Shown: positions 38,701-49,777 of the stretch, piece by piece | How the letters are laid out: the number at the start of each line of letters is the position of its first letter | How positions within the stretch are numbered: the stretch's first letter is position 1 | Source: Rotaria macrura | Lineage: Eukaryota; Rotifera; Eurotatoria; Philodinida; Philodinidae | Reading direction: 5' to 3' | DNA: 64,000 nt | Assembly (NCBI GenBank): GCA_900239685.1 | Contig: OENT01000380.1 | Coordinates: 28,539 to 92,538, forward strand | The notes under the pieces: model-generated | The model's database searches: none | The model's input: only the letters and a program-made list of their open reading frames with translations | Told to the model about the DNA's origin: nothing | Program-made: the position numbers and the translations under genes

Positions 38701-39078
38701 AATCAAACAATTCATCGTAATTATGTTAAGAATAAAGAAAATTCTTCTCATATATTTACCTTCTTCACCATACTTATCATATATTTCTCTTTTTTTCTGA
38801 TCGGATAATGCTTCATAAGCTTCTGCTACTTCTTTGAATTTCTCTTCGGCACCAGGCTCTTTATTTTTATCTGGATGATATTTTAGTGCACTAAAAATTC
38901 ATTCCTATTTCATGAAATCAATTGAAATCTTCAATATGACTTACAGTTTTCGATACGCTTTTTTTATATCATCATCGGAGGCACCTTTGCTTATGCCTAA
39001 CAAAATTAAATAATTAGTAACAAATACAAAGAACAATCAAAACTTCTTACCTAATATTTTATAGTAATCTTTGCCCAT
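32782..39078 (-). CDS. DnaJ homolog subfamily B (DNAJB1/4/5 type) Hsp40 co-chaperone
   Basis: It recruits Hsp70, stimulates its ATPase and delivers unfolded clients; cytosolic/nuclear by family. Exons on the minus strand: 39078-39051, 38996-38945, 38890-38760, 38698-38601, 38549-38085, 33015-32782; frame is kept at every junction and the product is 335 residues (human DNAJB1 is 340). The J domain spans residues 1-70 with intact HPD at 32-34 ([12 protein letters not shown]). A Gly/Phe/Asp-rich linker covers about 71-155 ([21 protein letters not shown]). The two beta-sandwich C-terminal domains follow ([71 protein letters not shown]). The intact HPD and overall match argue against DNAJB13, the radial-spoke paralogue, whose HPD is altered. 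The last intron (33016-38084) is 5 kb and full of repeats. A heat-shock-like site lies upstream. Whether it is DNAJB1, 4 or 5 cannot be decided by eye. Confidence 0.94.
33625..33962. repeat. Dispersed intronic repeat, copy 2
   Basis: Direct-orientation partner of 25083-25406, inside the DNAJB intron. The identical core runs from about 33854 to 33948. Beyond the right boundary, weak similarity may continue (TCCTATTGCGAGTACGAATC here against TCTCTATTGTGAGAATGAGT in copy 1), so the true unit could be longer. Relative to the host genes the copies lie in opposite senses. Confidence 0.85.
34163..34670. mobile_element. Non-autonomous DNA transposon with long TIRs, about 500 bp
   Basis: The left terminus from 34163 (TTCAATAGTGCACTTCAAAC...) and the complement of the right terminus ending at 34670 match over about 58 bp with only a handful of differences. 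Inside lies a second inverted pair, GAGTAGATCTAT...TTTTCA at 34361-34391 against 34465-34495. If the ends are taken at GTGCACTTCAAACTC, the element is 34170-34663 and is flanked by TA on both sides, as in Tc1/mariner-type insertions; this assignment is an inference. There is no transposase; open frames inside are chance. Confidence 0.8.
35172..35321. mobile_element. hAT-like MITE, 150 bp, with decayed 8-bp target duplication
   Basis: Termini TAGTGGCGTC (35172-35181) and GACGCCACTA (35312-35321) are perfect inverts. The flanking octamers CTATGGAG (35164-35171) and CCACGGAG (35322-35329) agree at six of eight positions, both differences being T/C transitions, as expected for an aged target duplication. 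An 8-bp duplication is the hAT signature. The interior is GC-rich compared with its surroundings and non-coding. Confidence 0.72.
36089..36460. repeat. Perfect 177-bp palindrome around an 18-N assembly gap
   Basis: Arm 36089-36265 is, as far as I can read, exactly the reverse complement of arm 36284-36460, with 18 N (36266-36283) at the exact centre. Similarity stops abruptly outside both arms. Perfect identity with the gap at the symmetry point suggests either a scaffolding or foldback artefact or a real hairpin that the assembler could not traverse. No coding capacity. Confidence 0.9.
37343..37413. repeat. Hairpin-forming inverted repeat, about 35-bp arms
   Basis: The left arm (ATGCAACGAACCCAAACTTT onward) and the complement of the right arm (ATGCAACGAGTCCCAACTTT onward) agree over about 35 bp with a few mismatches and almost no loop. 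The arms begin with ATGCAACG, which also occurs in the termini of the hAT-type element at 48066-48260. It lies in the DNAJB intron. Confidence 0.75.
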
Positions 39079-39563
39079 GATAGGTCAATCAAAAATAAAA
39101 ACAATCTACAATAAAATTCAAAAGCAAATATATTCATATATATATTCTATGTTATTTAGAGGAGAATCCTGCTTCTCTTATTTCTTATAAATTCAATTAA
39201 AAATCTAGATATGACTATGTGAAGGCTATAGTGACATAGTAATCAAACTACGTACATATATTCTCGTGTGCGTTGAAGTCTGATTTTTTCATCGATATAT
39301 TCTATTACTGTTCTTTCACAATCCATTCAAGAAAATACTCGAACCATCGAGAAGCTTCGCTACAACAACAGAACAAAAATCTACATGATGACTCACTGTC
39401 TGAAAGAAAAGAAAGAGAATGAAACCTAAGATCAGATTTGTGAGGAAAACTTCCAATGAAATAAAACGTCGCTAGATGTTAAAATCTATTTCTCTGTTGT
39501 CATCACCATGGACTATATTGAAAAAATGGTGATCACAAAATTTAGTTTAATCAAAACAATCAC
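39079..39563. promoter_or_regulatory. Divergent intergenic promoter region, DNAJB / RSPH10B
   Basis: Only 485 bp separates the start codons of two genes transcribed away from each other. A TATATATAT stretch at about 39137-39145 is placed for DNAJB (about 60 bp upstream of its start). A heat-shock-element-like site is listed separately. No motif could be assigned to RSPH10B. That the region is a shared bidirectional promoter is an inference from layout. Confidence 0.55.
39350..39359. promoter_or_regulatory. Heat-shock-element-like inverted repeat
   Basis: AGAAGCTTCG fits the core heat-shock unit nGAAnnTTCn. Another GAA lies ten bases upstream at 39341-39343, in register with a gapped element. 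A short inverted unit is expected by chance now and then in AT-rich DNA, but its place 270 bp upstream of an Hsp40 start codon makes it a reasonable HSF1 site. Confidence 0.4.
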
Positions 39564-42500
39564 ATGCCACCAAAGGCAGGTAAAAAAAATAGTGCTAGAT
39601 CTGATGATGAATCCAAGAAAAAAGATACAACAAAAGGTAACAAGAAAGGTACAGATGAAACAGGTGGAACGACATCAAATAATGCGGAACCAGGCTCAGT
39701 ATCAAATGATAATACTTCATCATCGAAAGCAGCAACAACTAATATGGCTCGCGGACTATCTCACTCGGGTACACCATTAGATGAACATGGCAATAAAGAT
39801 ACAGGTGTATCCATATCCGAGCTTAGTCAACATACAGATGGAAATCGAGATTTTGGTGAAACTGGAGTCAACATTGGAGATGCGAATTCTGGCACGGGTT
39901 TATCCGATGCTGATATTAAATATGAAGAACCTATTTTACCTAATCTAATTGTGTTAAGGTTCGTCAGAAAAAAAATGCAAATACTGTATTTCTTTTTTTC
40001 TCTCGTAATAATTTAGTTATGAAGGTGGTAAAGAAAAGGGCTTGTATGAAGGATATGGTAAGGCTACATATGTTGGTGGTCATAGTTATACTGTAAGAAA
40101 ATTACTAATTGCATGTCTGTTTTTCATTGAATCTTTGAATAGGGTGATTGGAGTGGTGGTATGATGAATGGACAAGGACGATATGAATGGGCGGATGGCG
40201 TAGTTTATTCAGGTACAATCGTCAATAATCAAATAGATGGTGTTGGAACATATCAATGGACCGATGGAAGGTAGAAAATAATAAATAATTTATAGGCGAA
40301 AAATTTCTTTTTATTTTTTTTTTAGCGTATACCAAGGTGATGTTTACCGCGGTCGTCGACATGGTACTGGAATGTTTCGACATGGTAAAAATTCACTCAG
40401 CTATGAAGGCGAATGGAATATGGGTAATATGCATGGCAAAGTAGGTTCATAGGATTTATTTTTTCTGTCTTAAGAAATTATTTTACTTTATATTGCTGTT
40501 CACCAGGGTACATTACAATTTGGACGTGAAGGACAAAATTATTATACAGGTGATTTTATTCTTAATGTTCCATTTGGAAAAGGTCGTCGGCAATATGGAT
40601 CAGGTAATTTATATGAAGGTATGTGGGTCAATGGGAAACGACATGGATATGGTGTATTTTCATGGAGTAATGGCAATGGAGAATATCTAGGACAATGGGA
40701 GAATGGTGTACAAGTATGTTTATTTTTCTTTTAAATAGAAAGGAACATATATCAATGATTGATTATTTAGAATGGACACGGTGTTCATATATGGTATATT
40801 ATTCGAGCTGAAGAATCTCAATATGCACTGAGAAATTATTATGAAGGAAATTTTCTTGACGGTCGTCGACATGGACGTGGAACATTCTATTATTCAAGTG
40901 GCACAAAATACACTGGCGAATGGAAAGCAGATCAAAAACATGGCAAAGTAAGTTATAAGCAATACTTGACAATAGAAACTCAAAGTTTCCGAACTCTTCC
41001 AAAACATGTCAGATTCACTGATAAAGCTGAAGAAAATTCGATTTAAAAATTTTTATTTAACCAGAATTCAATTAATATGCAAAACTTAGTCTAAATTCCA
41101 TTGAGTCAAATCAACATATACGTTTCTCTAAATTTTACGGAAAGATAGAGTCATCTATTGGAATCAACAACATCTGAACACTGTTCTACGTATGTCTGTA
41201 GTACAAAGAGATACTTGACATTCTTTGAATAGTCTTCTCTTTTTATAATTACAAAAAATCTTTTATATTGCTCCAATATATCTCAGAAGTACTTGTGTAT
41301 TGTGTGGAGCTCGACAATATTGTATTGCACACCATGAATAGTGTTCCTTCATAGTGTTTCCAGGAAAACTTGATTGTGACATCGATGACTGCTAATCGAA
41401 ATTCTCACTAGACCCTATCTTCGTTCATTATCGAATAGAATTTGAAAGTGTTACAGTATATCTGCATCGTGCACAATTCGTTCAATGGCTATTCACTTTA
41501 AAAAGAAATCTATTGTGCAGTGTTTGAAGAAATGAAAAACAAGAAATAAACATATTAATATGAGCAGTGAACTTGAGGTTTTTTTTCTTGCTTCCGAATC
41601 AATGTTATGAGATGCATTTGTGTTTCATGAAATATCTTTTCAGATAAGAAGTAAGCCCTACACAATATATCATAACCGAAAATTAAATAGCTTTTCTCGA
41701 CTTGGAACTAATGTAATAAAATTCATAAAGAAAATCTGTTTTCACACATTTGATATGATTGAAGCTAAGACTGAGAAATTTTTTCAAGAAAACATTCACT
41801 TTGTCAACAGTATGTAGTGCCCGAAATAAAATCGTTACAGAATATTGAATTCAGACTGACGATCAAATGAGTCTCTACGGATCTGCTTTGTTTCTTGACT
41901 TCATGAAATAACTATTTCTGTAAACAGCTAAGAAATTACAATCCAAGAAAAAACCTACGAGAGAAAGACCGATCTCGTTTTTAAATAAATTATTCATTCT
42001 AAGATATTGTGTATGAAATATTCTACGTAGAATGGAGTTCTAGCAGGGTGCGTGTATGTTTATTGAACTCCTTAATTTGATATGTCGGTGTGATGGTTGA
42101 TTCTATTCTGGAAACTTATCAGATCGATATCCGTCCAACTCAATGGTCAGCTATCGATCGATTATTCGATGGCACTCGACGACTTTTATGTATATGACTG
42201 ACTGATTTATCCATTATACGTGAAAATTAGAATGAACATTTTTCAAATCGCTTCGAATATGAACTGCATAGATGGAGATGTGCAGTTTTTTTCCCATTCA
42301 ATGGAGGAAAAAAAGCCGCATCGAATCCTAGATACCAGATTTTTCCGACTATATTTCTCATATCGTCCTGACGAGTTTCTAAAACAGAAAAAATGGATGT
42401 CATTTCGAAATTTTCGAGTTGATATATTCACTAGCGCAATAGAATCATTAGTAACTGAAGCTGAATTATCTGTACAACTTTGGCGTTAAATTTTTTTACT

Positions 42501-45500
42501 ATTTTAATACGAAACGGATTTTTAGTTTGCCAATAACTTGAGAAGACTGTTGAGTTGTGAGATGTAGAAAGTTCATTCAAAACATTTTGACGCTTCAATA
42601 TTATCCTTGAATAGAACCTATCGAGTTCGACTCGGATCTATTAAGGGTAAGGTTGCAAAACATCAAAAGAAAAAAATCTCAACATTTTTATTGAAAAAAG
42701 ATTATGATCGAGACACATAGCCTATTCTTTTCTCGTATAACTCTCAAAAGTGTGTCTTGGGCGATGATAGACTTCAAACACTTTCAACTAGATTCAATGA
42801 TGCAGAAATTAATTCTTAAGACTATTTACAAGGTCTATCATTCCACGTTGCGAAAGATGCAAAGAATAAATCTCTCATTCTGTGGCAATTCCAAGTAGCA
42901 TTTTTTCACTGTATTTGAATAAGCTATGTCACATATTCAGAATTCTGGAGATGACAGTACTCCTTCCGTTGGTGATGCAGTATCTTCTACAAAAGAAATT
43001 ACCATGTACCACTTGATAAGTACCATCTCATTTAGACATGTGCATCACCCGCTGTACATGCAACTTCTTCTGGATCAGAAGTAGGAGCGTCACTTTGGCG
43101 TTCGGTTTCCCAGAACGAGGAACGCGTTACACAAATTCATAAAATCGTGAGAAATAATAAATGCCACTGTCGCTGTATCGAAATAATGCTTAAAACGAAA
43201 TTTTAGATGCGTTCCAATTCCCAAGGAACGGAAACGCTGACACCCCTAATCAGAAGTGTTGACATATCCAAATTTTAGATTATATATGACACTGCTGATT
43301 TGAATTAAAATAGACGAATTCTGTCATCAATTTGTATACTTTTGAATTCATCAAGCAAAAAAAAATCTTAATTTTCTTACGTCTTTTTTTTTTACACATT
43401 TAAGATTCTTAATTTTCGGCACTTTGCCACCTCGTCGATAAAAGTTTTCTAGAAAGTGCCGATACTCTCCCATATGTGTGTACGTTTAAGTCCATCTTTC
43501 GTGGACAACCTGTATACATATTTCGCACTTTCATAGCAGTTAAAATTCTTATCGAAAGTATTTTATCTACGCGAAGACAATTTTCATTAGTCCTGTTCTA
43601 AGAAAATAAATTATTTCAATTCGAATGAAGTTGAATAAATATTGGGCAGTCGAATCAAACTGAGAGACAACGATAAAGTTTTATTGTCAATTTATAGACT
43701 ATGATCGAATCACTCTTATTCCCAATAGAAATTGATATGAATTCAAATGAATTTCTTTTAGGGCAAAGTGATATTAAGAAATGGTATGGTCATCGAAGCT
43801 GATTTTCAAAATGATCGTATAATAACACCTTTAACAAATGATATGACTTCAATGTTAAGAATAGAGTTGCCTGAAATAGTTTCTAAAACACCGATACCAT
43901 CTGGTAAATAATTTTCAATACAAAAAAAAACACGTGTTTATTTTTATTCAACAGTTATGTTCTTGGTTTTTGTTTTAAATAATTAGCATCGAATACACTT
44001 GATCCAATGAATTTAACACGAAGTGAGAGTCGAAATTCGATTGGTCCTAATTTTAAATTACAATTCAATGGTGCTCTTAATCATCTTTTATTTAAAGAGG
44101 ATGAGAAGAAGAAAATTACCGATCAAGTTCTTAGAAGATTTTTCTTATTTGACCAAAACATGTTCCTTTCCTATCTATTTCTAAATAGGTTTTTCATGTT
44201 TTATTTCGTCATCTTCCACAATTGAAACAAATCTATCGTATTTATGCTCGATTGGGTGTTGATTTACAAAATAATATAGATAATACATTTTTAATGACAC
44301 GCATTCAATTTTGGCGTTTTATACTTGATTGTGATTTACATACGTACGGTGTTACACCAATTGAATATGATCGATTGATTGGTAAAAAAACAAACAGAAT
44401 AGAATGAATAACAATTTAACATTCATTCGTTACTTATTTTTTTTCTTTTGAAAAATCATTCTAGCGGAATGTCTACGAACAGAAAATATGCATGGACCAG
44501 ATGAATCCATACTAGTACGAGAATTTTTAAATGCCATAGCAATTGTTAGTTTTCATTTACATCGATTGAAAAAAGTGTTTGTATTTGTTGATTTTCTTGA
44601 TGAAGATTTATAAAAATCTTTATTGAATTATTAGACAAAGTAGTTCTCCATCTGACAAACAACCCATCAGTTTACAGATCGCTGCTTCAATGGAAACAAT
44701 CATCGAGAAAAATATTTTACAACGAGCAGGAACTGTTCGAGGTTCGTATACAATCGCAATGTAGTAATGAGATTTTTTGTAACAACAAACCCAAACGATT
44801 GAAGAAAATATTTAAATCGATCAATCGATTTTAACTCGAGACGAAACATATTAGTATGGATCCTAATGAATGAGTCATTGTCTCAAGAAATGACGCAGTT
44901 TTACTGTCTTATTTATGATATTCTAACTTATTTTGCTCTGAACACCTGTTGAATATACCAAGATCTAATTTAACAAATGGATAAAACTATAATATCAGAG
45001 TACTTCTGTCTCATAAATTTCTGCATAGTGTTCGAGTTAAATATAACTTTCATAGAGTATTCTTAAAATTGAAATTGTATTCGGATCAGCTATCATGAAT
45101 TCACACATTAGCACACATTGTAGACAACTATTCCAAGTCTTTCATAAGCTTTACGCGTTGAAACGTATCTAGAACAAATCGAATTTCAACTTGATTTATG
45201 ATTCTTAGCTTTCATTTATCTAGGTCAACTTTTCTTATTCTATAAGCATCTCATAGATTGCAAGTCTATTATTGTTGACAATTTAAAAGCCATTTTAGTT
45301 TAACTTTCATCGAAATTTGAGATAGGGGTAAAGAAGTAATTTGTTGTGAAAAGGATTCGATCACGTCTCGATTTAAGAAATGTGTATAGAGAGAAATAAA
45401 CATGAGAGCAAAAGAAAAACATGTTGTACATGTATAATAGACATTCATTGAACTCGATTGCTCACCTATCGTCAAAAAAATTATTGTATTCAAGTAGAAA

Positions 45501-46569
45501 AATCATCGAATAAATATATTCATTTTTATTATGTGTTCTCATTCACAGGTAACCTATTTACCGATCCACAAAAATATCTACAAGCTGCACAATATAAAGA
45601 TCAATGTTACAAGACTTATGTACTATTTTGCACAAAAAATAAAGTCTGTTAAAATTTTGGAATAGATTTGTATATATCAATATCTCTAATAGAATCAACC
45701 ATATGATATGACTATGCAAAAGCGTGACTTTTTATTAATGCTCAAACGTCTTCAACTGATCGATCCTGTACATTTAACAGCATCACGTGTTATATCCATA
45801 TTAGCTGAAGATGATCCAAATGTTCGACCCATTGGTTCAACAAATCCTACAGATGTTCGTTTAGATATCGAAGTAACCTTTAATTACGGACTAATCATTG
45901 ACAAACGAACAATTCAATTTCTATATTCAGATGTGTTTTTTGGAATTTTTGGAAGCATTAGTTTCTTGTGCACTTATTCATCCTGGTAGTAAATATTATA
46001 ATACATATGTTAGACCACCCAAAACAGCAACATCTGAACGTAGTCTTGGATCTCAACCATCGATTGGTTCGGTAAGGAAGTCATGAAGCATTGGATCTTG
46101 TTTTTTAATTTCATAGAACATTGAAATATTTTCTTCATGGCTTTTATTTTCTAGCCAAGTATTCATGAACGACAACAAGAAAGTCAAGCATCTGAATATC
46201 CCGTCGTTGTTGTTCGTGAAGTATCTGAAATAACTCAAGAAACTCCTGAAGAACCCGAGAAACCCCGTTCAGTAGCAAGTCGAGGTATGAATTAAACAAG
46301 TTCTCTATTGTTTACATTTGTACATATATATTTCTACGGATATAGAACGTGAAGCAACGGCACATGCTGCTGAGCCACCAGTACCACCTTCCTATTCAGC
46401 AAAACTTGATGACTTTTTTAATGGCATTTTTCTGCCAGCTGCGATCTCGTTTGAAAAAATTCGAGAAAAAATTCGTATTGATCAAGAACAAACTTGGCAA
46501 GGAATAAAACATGACACTAATAATGTTGATACACCATGGCCTAAACAATTTGCTGTACTTATTCAATGA
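39564..46569 (+). CDS. RSPH10B: Radial spoke head 10 homolog B, MORN-repeat protein
   Basis: It is a component of the axonemal radial spoke, which relays signals from the central pair to dynein arms in motile cilia. Exons: 39564-39958, 40017-40092, 40143-40270, 40326-40440, 40507-40713, 40771-40947, 43762-43903, 43987-44126, 44189-44381, 44465-44580 (end tentative), 44678-44741 (start tentative), 45549-45643, 45693-45872, 45931-46071, 46155-46284, 46346-46569; about 840 residues (human about 870). Residues 1-125 are low-complexity, Lys/Ser/Thr/Asn-rich. Residues about 135-375 hold nine MORN units (YTGDWSGGMMNGQG, YEGEWNMGNMHGKG, YEGNFLDGRRHGRG and others). The C-terminal part matches the RSPH10B family: LKQIYRIYARLG, NNIDNTFLMTRIQFWRFILDCD, RDFLLMLKRLQLID, FLEFLEALVSCALI, ending in a charged helix. 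Several introns fall at the same place in the MORN unit (HGK|G). It is divergent with DNAJB. The exon 10/11 junction is unusual (see findings). Confidence 0.92.
40948..43761 (+). other. RSPH10B long intron 6
   Basis: A 2.8-kb intron splitting a MORN unit between HGK and GK. Overlapping frames on both strands at 42220-42489 are not supported as genes. At about 43080-43260, loosely related inverted blocks (GCGTCAC...GGAACGCG and GCGTTCC...GCTGACACCCC) may be a decayed element. Nothing else was recognised. Confidence 0.55.
44742..45548 (+). other. RSPH10B intron 11
   Basis: An 0.8-kb intron between VRG and NLFTDPQKY, splitting the Gly codon; acceptor CATTCACAG. No features inside. Confidence 0.6.
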
Positions 46570-46596
46570 ATGCTTATTACAGCAATGTTTTGATTA

Positions 46597-46602
46597 AATA
46601 AA
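46597..46602 (+). promoter_or_regulatory. Polyadenylation signal AATAAA for RSPH10B
   Basis: AATAAA 28 bp after the stop codon at 46569, a typical short 3' untranslated region. Confidence 0.6.
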
Positions 46603-48057
46603 TATATAAAACATGAAAAGAAAAAAATTTAATCCATGAGCTAATGATTATTAATTGAAAGAACAACAGACGAAGGAAACAAAATGTGAGCGATTCATGT
46701 CTATAGACGTCTGAACTCTTTAGAAATATGTAAAACTATTTTTAATCAATTCAGATTTCAAGTAAACTATTTCTATGATTGTATTGAGGGGGTGTGAGTG
46801 TGAATGAAATAAAATCTATAGTCAAATTTCATTTTTCTAGTTTATGGTTTTGTTTGGAGATTCGATGTTTCATTCTTCATAATTTCATGTTACTTTTGTT
46901 AGCATGCATGGTTGAGCACGTAATAGAATCGAGTCATTTTCAGACACAGTTTTCACTGAAAATTTCTTATTGGCGAACAATTTGAATTCTTCGATCAGAA
47001 GTATTTGATATGCCACTTTGTTGCACTGACTGAAGTTAATATATGGATCTCTGCACTGAGGTTATGATTGGAAGGATTTTAAATCATGGCTATATTAGAT
47101 GATCGATCATCTTCTCCAATGAGCAATAAAACATTGTACCGAAGGTAACACTAGAATAAAAGTGTGCTGTTCTGCTCAATCTTCCCTAAAAACTCGATGG
47201 TTTTCGAAGACCTTGCTATTCTACGTAAGTTCATCACAGTAGTTAGTAATGGTATATATGAAGCCTTCTTGAAAAATATACATGACGAAGCTGAAAACTT
47301 TTGATCCGTCATGATCGCACCACTCCACTCGATTATAGCACGACGTAACGCTCACACGCGATCGTTTTGTTATTTTAAGCATATTCTATAGCGAACAATA
47401 TTTCATTTGAAAAGAAAATTTTCTTATGATCTTCTTTTAGAAAATTCATTAAAAACTACGTATCTTTACTTAAATCCTATTCACTGAGCAAGATTTGAAA
47501 TATATTATTTTTGGTAAATTCGTATACCTGGATCTGATCTGAGTATTTGTTATAAAAATGTCCGAGAATGACACGATTTGCTATTTTTTCTTCGAGGTGA
47601 CATCAGTGCGTTCAACGATTACCGTTCTAGGAACAATGTGTGTTGTACAAATGATACTCATAAAACTATAGCGTCGATCATTTTACACGATCGTATTTGT
47701 TTTTATCTAAACATAATCACAAATTATTTCTATATTCTTACAATACAATTTCCAAACAGTAACGTTTTATGTCAATTCTGACAAAATACTGACAGTTCTC
47801 TCTTATCTACCCGACAAAATATTTTCAAAGTCAATTTTGTTTTTTTTTGTTTAATAATTCGATGAATGCATAATTCTCGAATCGCTAACTGCAATCATTT
47901 GTATGCATCCTTTATCTGAAGCAAACAGGAGCACTCACTGAATGAGTTACAACTTTTACATTTCATAATGTATGCACTTTTTATGCAGCCCAATTCGTTT
48001 TTAGCGACAGTGCCGCAGGTACGCGTAACTGAGATACATTTATTACGATAGAAAAAA
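46603..48057. other. Gene-free spacer
   Basis: No supportable coding frame. A long AT-rich stretch with no repeat that I recognise. Confidence 0.45.
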
Positions 48058-48268
48058 TTATGAACTAGGGATGCAACGGTGACGGTAACCATTAAAATCG
48101 GTAAGCGGTACAGCCGGTAAACGTTCCGACCGGTGACTGTTCCACCGGTTACCGTTATAAGCCAGTATTAGCTGGTATTAACGGTTGCCGGTTGGAACGG
48201 TTACCGGTATGGGCGTTTACAGTTAGAATGGTGAACCGGTGATTCACCGTTGCATCCCTATTATGAAC
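48058..48268. mobile_element. hAT-superfamily MITE with intact 8-bp target duplication
   Basis: The element is 48066-48260 (195 bp) with 17-bp perfect termini TAGGGATGCAACGGTGA and complement. It is flanked on both sides by the identical octamer TTATGAAC (48058-48065 and 48261-48268). An 8-bp duplication with TAGGG...CCCTA-type ends is characteristic of hAT elements. The interior is built of repeated CGGTAACC/GGTTACCG words, many themselves palindromic, and has no coding capacity. The perfect duplication points to a fairly recent insertion. Confidence 0.92.
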
Positions 48269-48272
48269 ACTA

Positions 48273-49775
48273 CCCAGGACGAGCATTACGATAGTCGTAA
48301 GCGATTGTATACGACGGCGAATGCGATCGTACACCATCGTATACGTTAGGAATTACTATCGTATACGACAGTATTTCGTCGTATTATTTGACGTCAGAAT
48401 TACGACCGTGTATCGTCATGTCGTACATGACGAAATACGACCACTGTAAATGCTCGTTGATGATCGTACACAATGTCATTTGTTATTGTACTTCGCATAA
48501 GCACTGCTGCCCCCCCCCCCTTCCGTATTCTAAATAATATGCAAACTAATACTCGGGATGCCCAGCCTCATTGTAGGTTCTAATGATTTTTTCTTACTTT
48601 TTTGATGATGTACAAAAAGATACGATAGCTTTAATCTATCATGAAAGCTTCATGAGAAAAAATGATTGGAACTTACTGTGCGATTATTTGTTATAAATAA
48701 TCTAAAAATACAAAACAATTATTTGAATACGATAACAATTGCTCATCAATGTATCGTAACGCATAATCTAAAACTAAAAGATTTTATTACTGTAAATTGT
48801 CACTAAATATTCGATTTATCCAGACGCATAAACTAAAAATTAAAAACAGCAGAATAGTTTAAATCATATAATATTTACCTTTCTACTTCGCTGTACATAA
48901 TCTAAATATAAAGAACAAAAATTTATTCAAATCAATCAATACGTACCATTCGATTAATCGTAACACATAATCTAAAAACAAACCAACAAAGCAAATTTTT
49001 CTAAAGTAAGACTTACATATGACCAAGGACGAAGATATCATTTTTTAAATTATTCCATATAGCTTTTTCTTTTGCATAATTTTTTATAAGGTATTTCTAA
49101 GCTAATTTTTATAAAAATATATGCAGTAGAGAATAGGACTAAGCGTTTCACTTCCAACAGCAATTCGTCACTCCACATATAGTTGTTACTAACGACTCGT
49201 TAGTATCAGAAAGAGATGAGAAGATAAATAAAATCGATCAACGACTGAATGTCCTTGAATATATAATTTAACATAGAAAGCAATTGGTATCTCGTTATAT
49301 TTTTTTTATTTCCTTTTATGACGATAGATTTCGATCAATCATTTCTTCTGAAACTGAAAGTATTTTTCATCACTCCTGAGAAGGTACTATTTCTACTAGA
49401 ACTCATCTATGAGATAGAAGAAAATGATAGATATCACCCTATATGTTATTGTACTCCTCCACATGACAGTGGAAATCGCTCAGTAATGGTAGAAATCTCA
49501 TTTTAATTGATGTCTGCTGGAATTGGATTGACGTCTTGATTTTTGGTGACATTGTCCATCGTGCATCCTGCTATGTACGATGGCAACTCACGAACAAAGT
49601 ACGATCGTATACGAACCTCGTTTACGATGGCCCTATTCTATGATCGTTTACAGCAATCGTATATCATTGTATTACATTGCATATGATCGTCGTATGCAAC
49701 CATCGTGCACGATCCTCGCTATTCGTCGTATTTGATTGTTTACGGTCGTATTCGATCGTGGACTTTTGACCTGGG
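48273..49775. mobile_element. 1.5-kb element with TCGTATACGA-type subterminal repeats
   Basis: Ends CCCAGG and CCTGGG are flanked by TA on both sides (48271-48272, 49776-49777), giving an 8-bp symmetrical TACCCAGG. About 170 bp at each end are dense in TCGTATACGA and close variants (for example ATCGTATACG at about 48318 and 48360, GATCGTATACGA near 49603, TCGTCGTATG near 49688). The middle kilobase is very AT-rich with no transposase. Dense subterminal motifs are typical transposase-binding sites. Boundaries are inferred from the short terminal repeat, so they could be off. The left end lies 4 bp from the hAT MITE's target duplication. Confidence 0.6.
48697..48976. repeat. Degenerate ~67-bp tandem units marked by ATAATCTAAA
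   Basis: The word ATAATCTAAA, or a one-base variant, recurs at 48697, 48763, 48828, 48897 and 48967, giving spacings of 66, 65, 69 and 70 bp. Some units also share ATCGTAACGCATAA-type flanks. It lies in the interior of the 48273-49775 element. Probably an old tandem array. Confidence 0.6.
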
Positions 49776-49777
49776 TA

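Noticed and set aside
32782..39078. DNAJB13, the radial-spoke chaperone, as the identity of the DNAJB gene
   Set aside because: Attractive because of the ciliary neighbours, but the HPD motif is intact and the J domain, Gly/Phe region and C-terminal motifs follow DNAJB1/4/5.
48510..48521. C10 homopolymer (and G10 near 57290) as regulatory sites
   Set aside because: Simple homopolymers; nothing around them suggests function, and run length may be a sequencing artefact.
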